Of a stretch of DNA of 10,812 nt, positions 8,888 to 10,812 are shown in pieces (positions within the stretch are counted from its first letter, which is position 1; each line of letters opens with the position of its first letter). This stretch comes from Candidatus Kapaibacterium sp. (GTDB lineage Bacteria; Bacteroidota; Ignavibacteria; Kapaibacteriales; UBA2268): positions 1 to 10,812 of the forward strand of contig CALHRB010000200.1 in NCBI GenBank assembly GCA_938038165.1, in the 5' to 3' direction. A program made the translations under genes and the position numbers. Below the pieces are notes generated by a model. That model was not told the DNA's origin. It ran no database searches and saw only the letters and a program-made list of their open reading frames with translations.

Positions 8888-8895
8888 TAATTTTG
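8888..8895 (+). promoter_or_regulatory. Possible Bacteroidota-type -7 promoter element before the PorV-like gene
   Basis: TAATTTTG matches the Bacteroidota -7 consensus TAnnTTTG exactly. About 20 bases upstream only TTTC (8864-8867) resembles the -33 TTTG. A start site would fall within the following hairpin. One match in AT-rich DNA is weak evidence. Confidence 0.2.
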
Positions 8896-8923
8896 CTGTC
8901 TGTCCTCATTAAAGACAGACAGC
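8895..8923 (+). other. Perfect 10-bp stem-loop between the giant protein and the PorV-like gene
   Basis: GCTGTCTGTC (8895-8904) pairs with GACAGACAGC (8914-8923) around a 9-base loop CTCATTAAA; a flanking T-A adds an 11th pair. No T-run follows on either strand, so it is not a standard intrinsic terminator. It may be a partial terminator, an RNA-processing or stabilising hairpin, or a protein-binding palindrome that sets the output of the PorV-like gene. The stem ends 18 bases before the ribosome binding site. Confidence 0.6.
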
Positions 8924-8941
8924 ATTAATAAACAAATTATG

Positions 8942-8946
8942 AGGAG
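8942..8946 (+). promoter_or_regulatory. Shine-Dalgarno site of the PorV-like gene
   Basis: AGGAG lies 7 bases before the ATG at 8954, good spacing that supports this start; the encoded N-terminus is a typical signal peptide. Confidence 0.65.
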
Positions 8947-8953
8947 TAAATAA

Positions 8954-9994
8954 ATGAAAGACAAAAAAAGAATTTTAATAATTACACTAATTGCTATTTT
9001 GTTCTCTTATAATTCCTACGCTCTGGACGATATAACATCAGGTTCTTCAGGAGGGGAATTTTTGAAAGTCGGTGCCGCAGGCGCCCAATTTCTTAAAATT
9101 GGTGTTGGTGCAAGAGGAACAGGAATGGCAGGAGCCTTTGGCTCTCTGGCAAATGATCTGACTGCAATCCATTGGAATCCGGCTGGAATTGCAGACATCA
9201 AAGGTATGTCCGGAAACTTTAACTATACTCAGTGGTTCGCGGGATTTAAACACAGTTTTGCAGCCTTTGCATTACCGGTTGGTGATAATTTCACAGCTGC
9301 TGCACACGTAATCTCTTTTAGCAGTGATAAAATTGAAATCACTACATTGGAAAGACCTCAGGGAACAGGCTTGTATTATACTGTTAATGACATTGCCTTG
9401 GGTTTATCATTCGGTGGATATCTAACAGACCAGTTTTCCTTTGGAATTACTGCAAAATTAATCAACAGTGCTTTCAGCTCAATATCCTCAAGTGGATTTG
9501 CATTCGATGTCGGCACTATGTACGAAACGGGAATTCAAGGAATTAAACTTGGCTTTTCAATTCACAATCTTGGGACTGAGCAAACTTATAGCGGTCAAGC
9601 CCTTGCAACAGCAAGAAAACTTTATGATGCTATGAATGCAGCCCCATTGGATGTTGTTTATGTTGCAAATTCATTCTCAATTCCCCTGATCTTCCGCGCC
9701 GGCGCTTCTTCGACTCTTATTGAAGATGATATGAACAAACTTATAGCAGCACTCGATTTCGTTACCCTCTCTGACACGCCCGAGCAATTTGCATTAGGTC
9801 TCGAATATACCTACAAAGGCTTTCTCTCTCTTCGAGGAGGTTACAGAATAGGACAGGATCAATTCAATTTAGCAGGTGGAATTGGTTTGAATTACGTCGG
9901 CGGTGGTTTCATCGGTCAGCTTGACTACTCAATTAATCCAACCAAAGATTTGGGATTAGTCAACAGATTAAGCGTTAATGTTGGTCTAAAGTAA
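8954..9994 (+). CDS. PorV/PorQ family outer membrane protein
   Basis: A 346-residue FadL-like beta-barrel of the PorV/PorQ family. The signal peptide (KDKKRILIITLIAILF) probably ends at SYA before LDDITSG, residue 23. The family hallmark follows: FLKIGVGARGTGMAGAFGS (46-64), then NDLTAIHWNPAGIA (67-80). The rest is alternating amphipathic strands rich in Gly and aromatic residues up to NRLSVNVGLK. In the type IX system PorV collects cargo from the SprA translocon and carries it to the attachment complex. Many Ignavibacteria-type genomes have several paralogues, so this copy need not be the housekeeping PorV; its place behind the giant exported protein suggests a dedicated role, which is inference. 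The hallmark is preceded by a duplicated copy (EFLKVGAAGA then QFLKIGVGAR). It is the last gene before a strong terminator. Confidence 0.88.
   Translation: MKDKKRILIITLIAILFSYNSYALDDITSGSSGGEFLKVGAAGAQFLKIGVGARGTGMAGAFGSLANDLTAIHWNPAGIADIKGMSGNFNYTQWFAGFKHSFAAFALPVGDNFTAAAHVISFSSDKIEITTLERPQGTGLYYTVNDIALGLSFGGYLTDQFSFGITAKLINSAFSSISSSGFAFDVGTMYETGIQGIKLGFSIHNLGTEQTYSGQALATARKLYDAMNAAPLDVVYVANSFSIPLIFRAGASSTLIEDDMNKLIAALDFVTLSDTPEQFALGLEYTYKGFLSLRGGYRIGQDQFNLAGGIGLNYVGGGFIGQLDYSINPTKDLGLVNRLSVNVGLK
9056..9115 (+). repeat. Degenerate 30-base (10-residue) tandem repeat in the PorV-like gene
   Basis: Two in-frame units encode EFLKVGAAGA and QFLKIGVGAR. Six of ten residues are identical, but many third codon bases differ, so the duplication is old or the similarity is selected at protein level. 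Confidence 0.5.
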
Positions 9995-10015
9995 TTAATC
10001 TGCAATTTCGTTTCT

Positions 10016-10049
10016 AATGCCGTTGGATGATTGTCCAACGGCATTTTTT
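10016..10049 (+). terminator. Strong intrinsic terminator after the PorV-like gene
   Basis: A 12-bp perfect stem (10016-10027 with 10034-10045; GC-rich core GCCGTTGGA / TCCAACGGC) closes a 6-base loop TGATTG and runs straight into six T residues (10044-10049). It lies 21 bases after the stop of the PorV-like gene and marks the end of the likely genes 1-4 transcript. Confidence 0.92.
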
Positions 10050-10063
10050 ATAAAGATAAAATT

Positions 10064-10812
10064 ATGAAAATCTTATTGGTGATATTGTTTTTTTCTCTCC
10101 AGCTTTTCAGCCAGAATGTGCCTTTAGACATTGGGGGGTCTTTGTTCAAATATGATGAAAATCATAATCTATTTGAATTTTATTATTCATTCAACGAAAA
10201 GTTCCTCCATTACATAAATGATAATAATAAAATCAAAGGCGAACTTTTTTTTGATTTGGAAATATTTCAAAACGATAGTATCTATGATAAAAAGCAATGG
10301 ATTGTTGAACATTCATTGAGCAATAAAACCGATAACCTGCAAAAAGAATTGATCGGACAAAAAAACTTTCTTCTGCCAATTGGTAATATAAAATTCAAAT
10401 TATATGTCAGAGATCTAAACGACTCAACAAACATTTCAAATGTCGATTTTATTATTCAATCAAGAAAATTCAACACTATTGAAATTGATTTGAGTGATAT
10501 ATTGATTGCATCTAAAATTGAAGAATTAAAACCAGAATCAGAAAGTCTCAACAAACTATTTATCAAGGATCCCTTTGTTATTATACCAAACCCTTCTTCC
10601 CAAATAACAGATACCAATCCAAAACTAAACATTTATATTGAGATATATAATGCCAAAAAAAGCGGAAATGACTCAATTAGACTGACTTTTGACATAACTG
10701 ACCCAATGAACAAATATTTTTTCTCTTATAAAAAAACAAGAAAAGCAAAGAATGATGAAATTGCTGATGTCATGGATATTGATTTAAAAGGTATTCCAAG
10801 CGGTGTTTATTT
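10064..10812 (+). CDS. GWxTD domain-type protein, N-terminal part (3' end outside window)
   Basis: Starts at ATG 10064 with a signal peptide (MKILLVILFFSLQLFS, cleavage near residue 16) and is open to the window end, giving 249 complete residues. Features match the N-terminal half of GWxTD-domain proteins of Bacteroidota and relatives: FEFYYSFNE (38-45) early on, a middle Ig-like region, LSDILIASKIEE (143-154), FVIIPNPSS (171-179), then KLNIYIEIYN (187-196) and IPSGVY (244-249). The defining GWxTD motif would lie downstream, so the call rests on the N-terminal pattern. The family's function is unknown. There is no clear Shine-Dalgarno site. It begins 14 bases after the terminator T-run, so it is probably a separate transcript. 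Three hand-counted 60-base lines give about 23-27% GC, below the 38-48% counted in lines from the upstream genes. Confidence 0.75.
   Translation, partial: MKILLVILFFSLQLFSQNVPLDIGGSLFKYDENHNLFEFYYSFNEKFLHYINDNNKIKGELFFDLEIFQNDSIYDKKQWIVEHSLSNKTDNLQKELIGQKNFLLPIGNIKFKLYVRDLNDSTNISNVDFIIQSRKFNTIEIDLSDILIASKIEELKPESESLNKLFIKDPFVIIPNPSSQITDTNPKLNIYIEIYNAKKSGNDSIRLTFDITDPMNKYFFSYKKTRKAKNDEIADVMDIDLKGIPSGVY

Noticed and set aside
10057..10062. TAAAAT as a -10 box for the GWxTD-type gene
   Set aside because: It is so close to the ATG at 10064 that transcription would start inside the coding region.

Overview
The window looks like chromosome from a member of the Bacteroidota/Chlorobiota/Ignavibacteria side of the FCB group. 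I infer an Ignavibacteria- or Kapabacteria-like organism. The reasons are a type IX secretion (T9SS) C-terminal sorting domain, a PorV/PorQ-family outer membrane protein, a TonB-dependent receptor with an N-terminal carboxypeptidase-regulatory-like domain, a GWxTD-family N-terminus, and moderately AT-rich DNA. No RNA gene, mobile element or CRISPR array is visible.

Layout, all on the + strand: (1) 1-1188, the 3' part of a secreted protein with one Asp-box (BNR/sialidase-type) repeat and a type A T9SS sorting domain. (2) 1224-4418, a 1064-residue TonB-dependent outer membrane receptor. (3) 4464-8885, a 1473-residue secreted protein with fibronectin-III-like segments and a FlgD/T9SS-like C-terminal domain. 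(4) 8954-9994, a PorV/PorQ-family beta-barrel protein. (5) 10064 to the window end, the 5' part of a GWxTD-type lipoprotein-like or secreted protein. The gaps are 35, 45, 68 and 69 bases, so almost all of the window is coding.

Genes 1-4 are closely spaced and could be one transcription unit. It ends at a textbook intrinsic terminator (10016-10049). A second perfect 10-bp hairpin without a U-tract lies between genes 3 and 4. Gene 5 starts only 14 bases after the terminator and is clearly more AT-rich than its neighbours.

Working model (inference): genes 2-4 form a cell-envelope module. The receptor takes a substrate across the outer membrane. The giant exported protein may act at the surface beside it, in the place a SusD-type lipoprotein would take, although no SusD is present here. 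The PorV-like protein may be the dedicated shuttle or anchor for exported cargo, including genes 1 and 3. The substrate cannot be read from the sequence.
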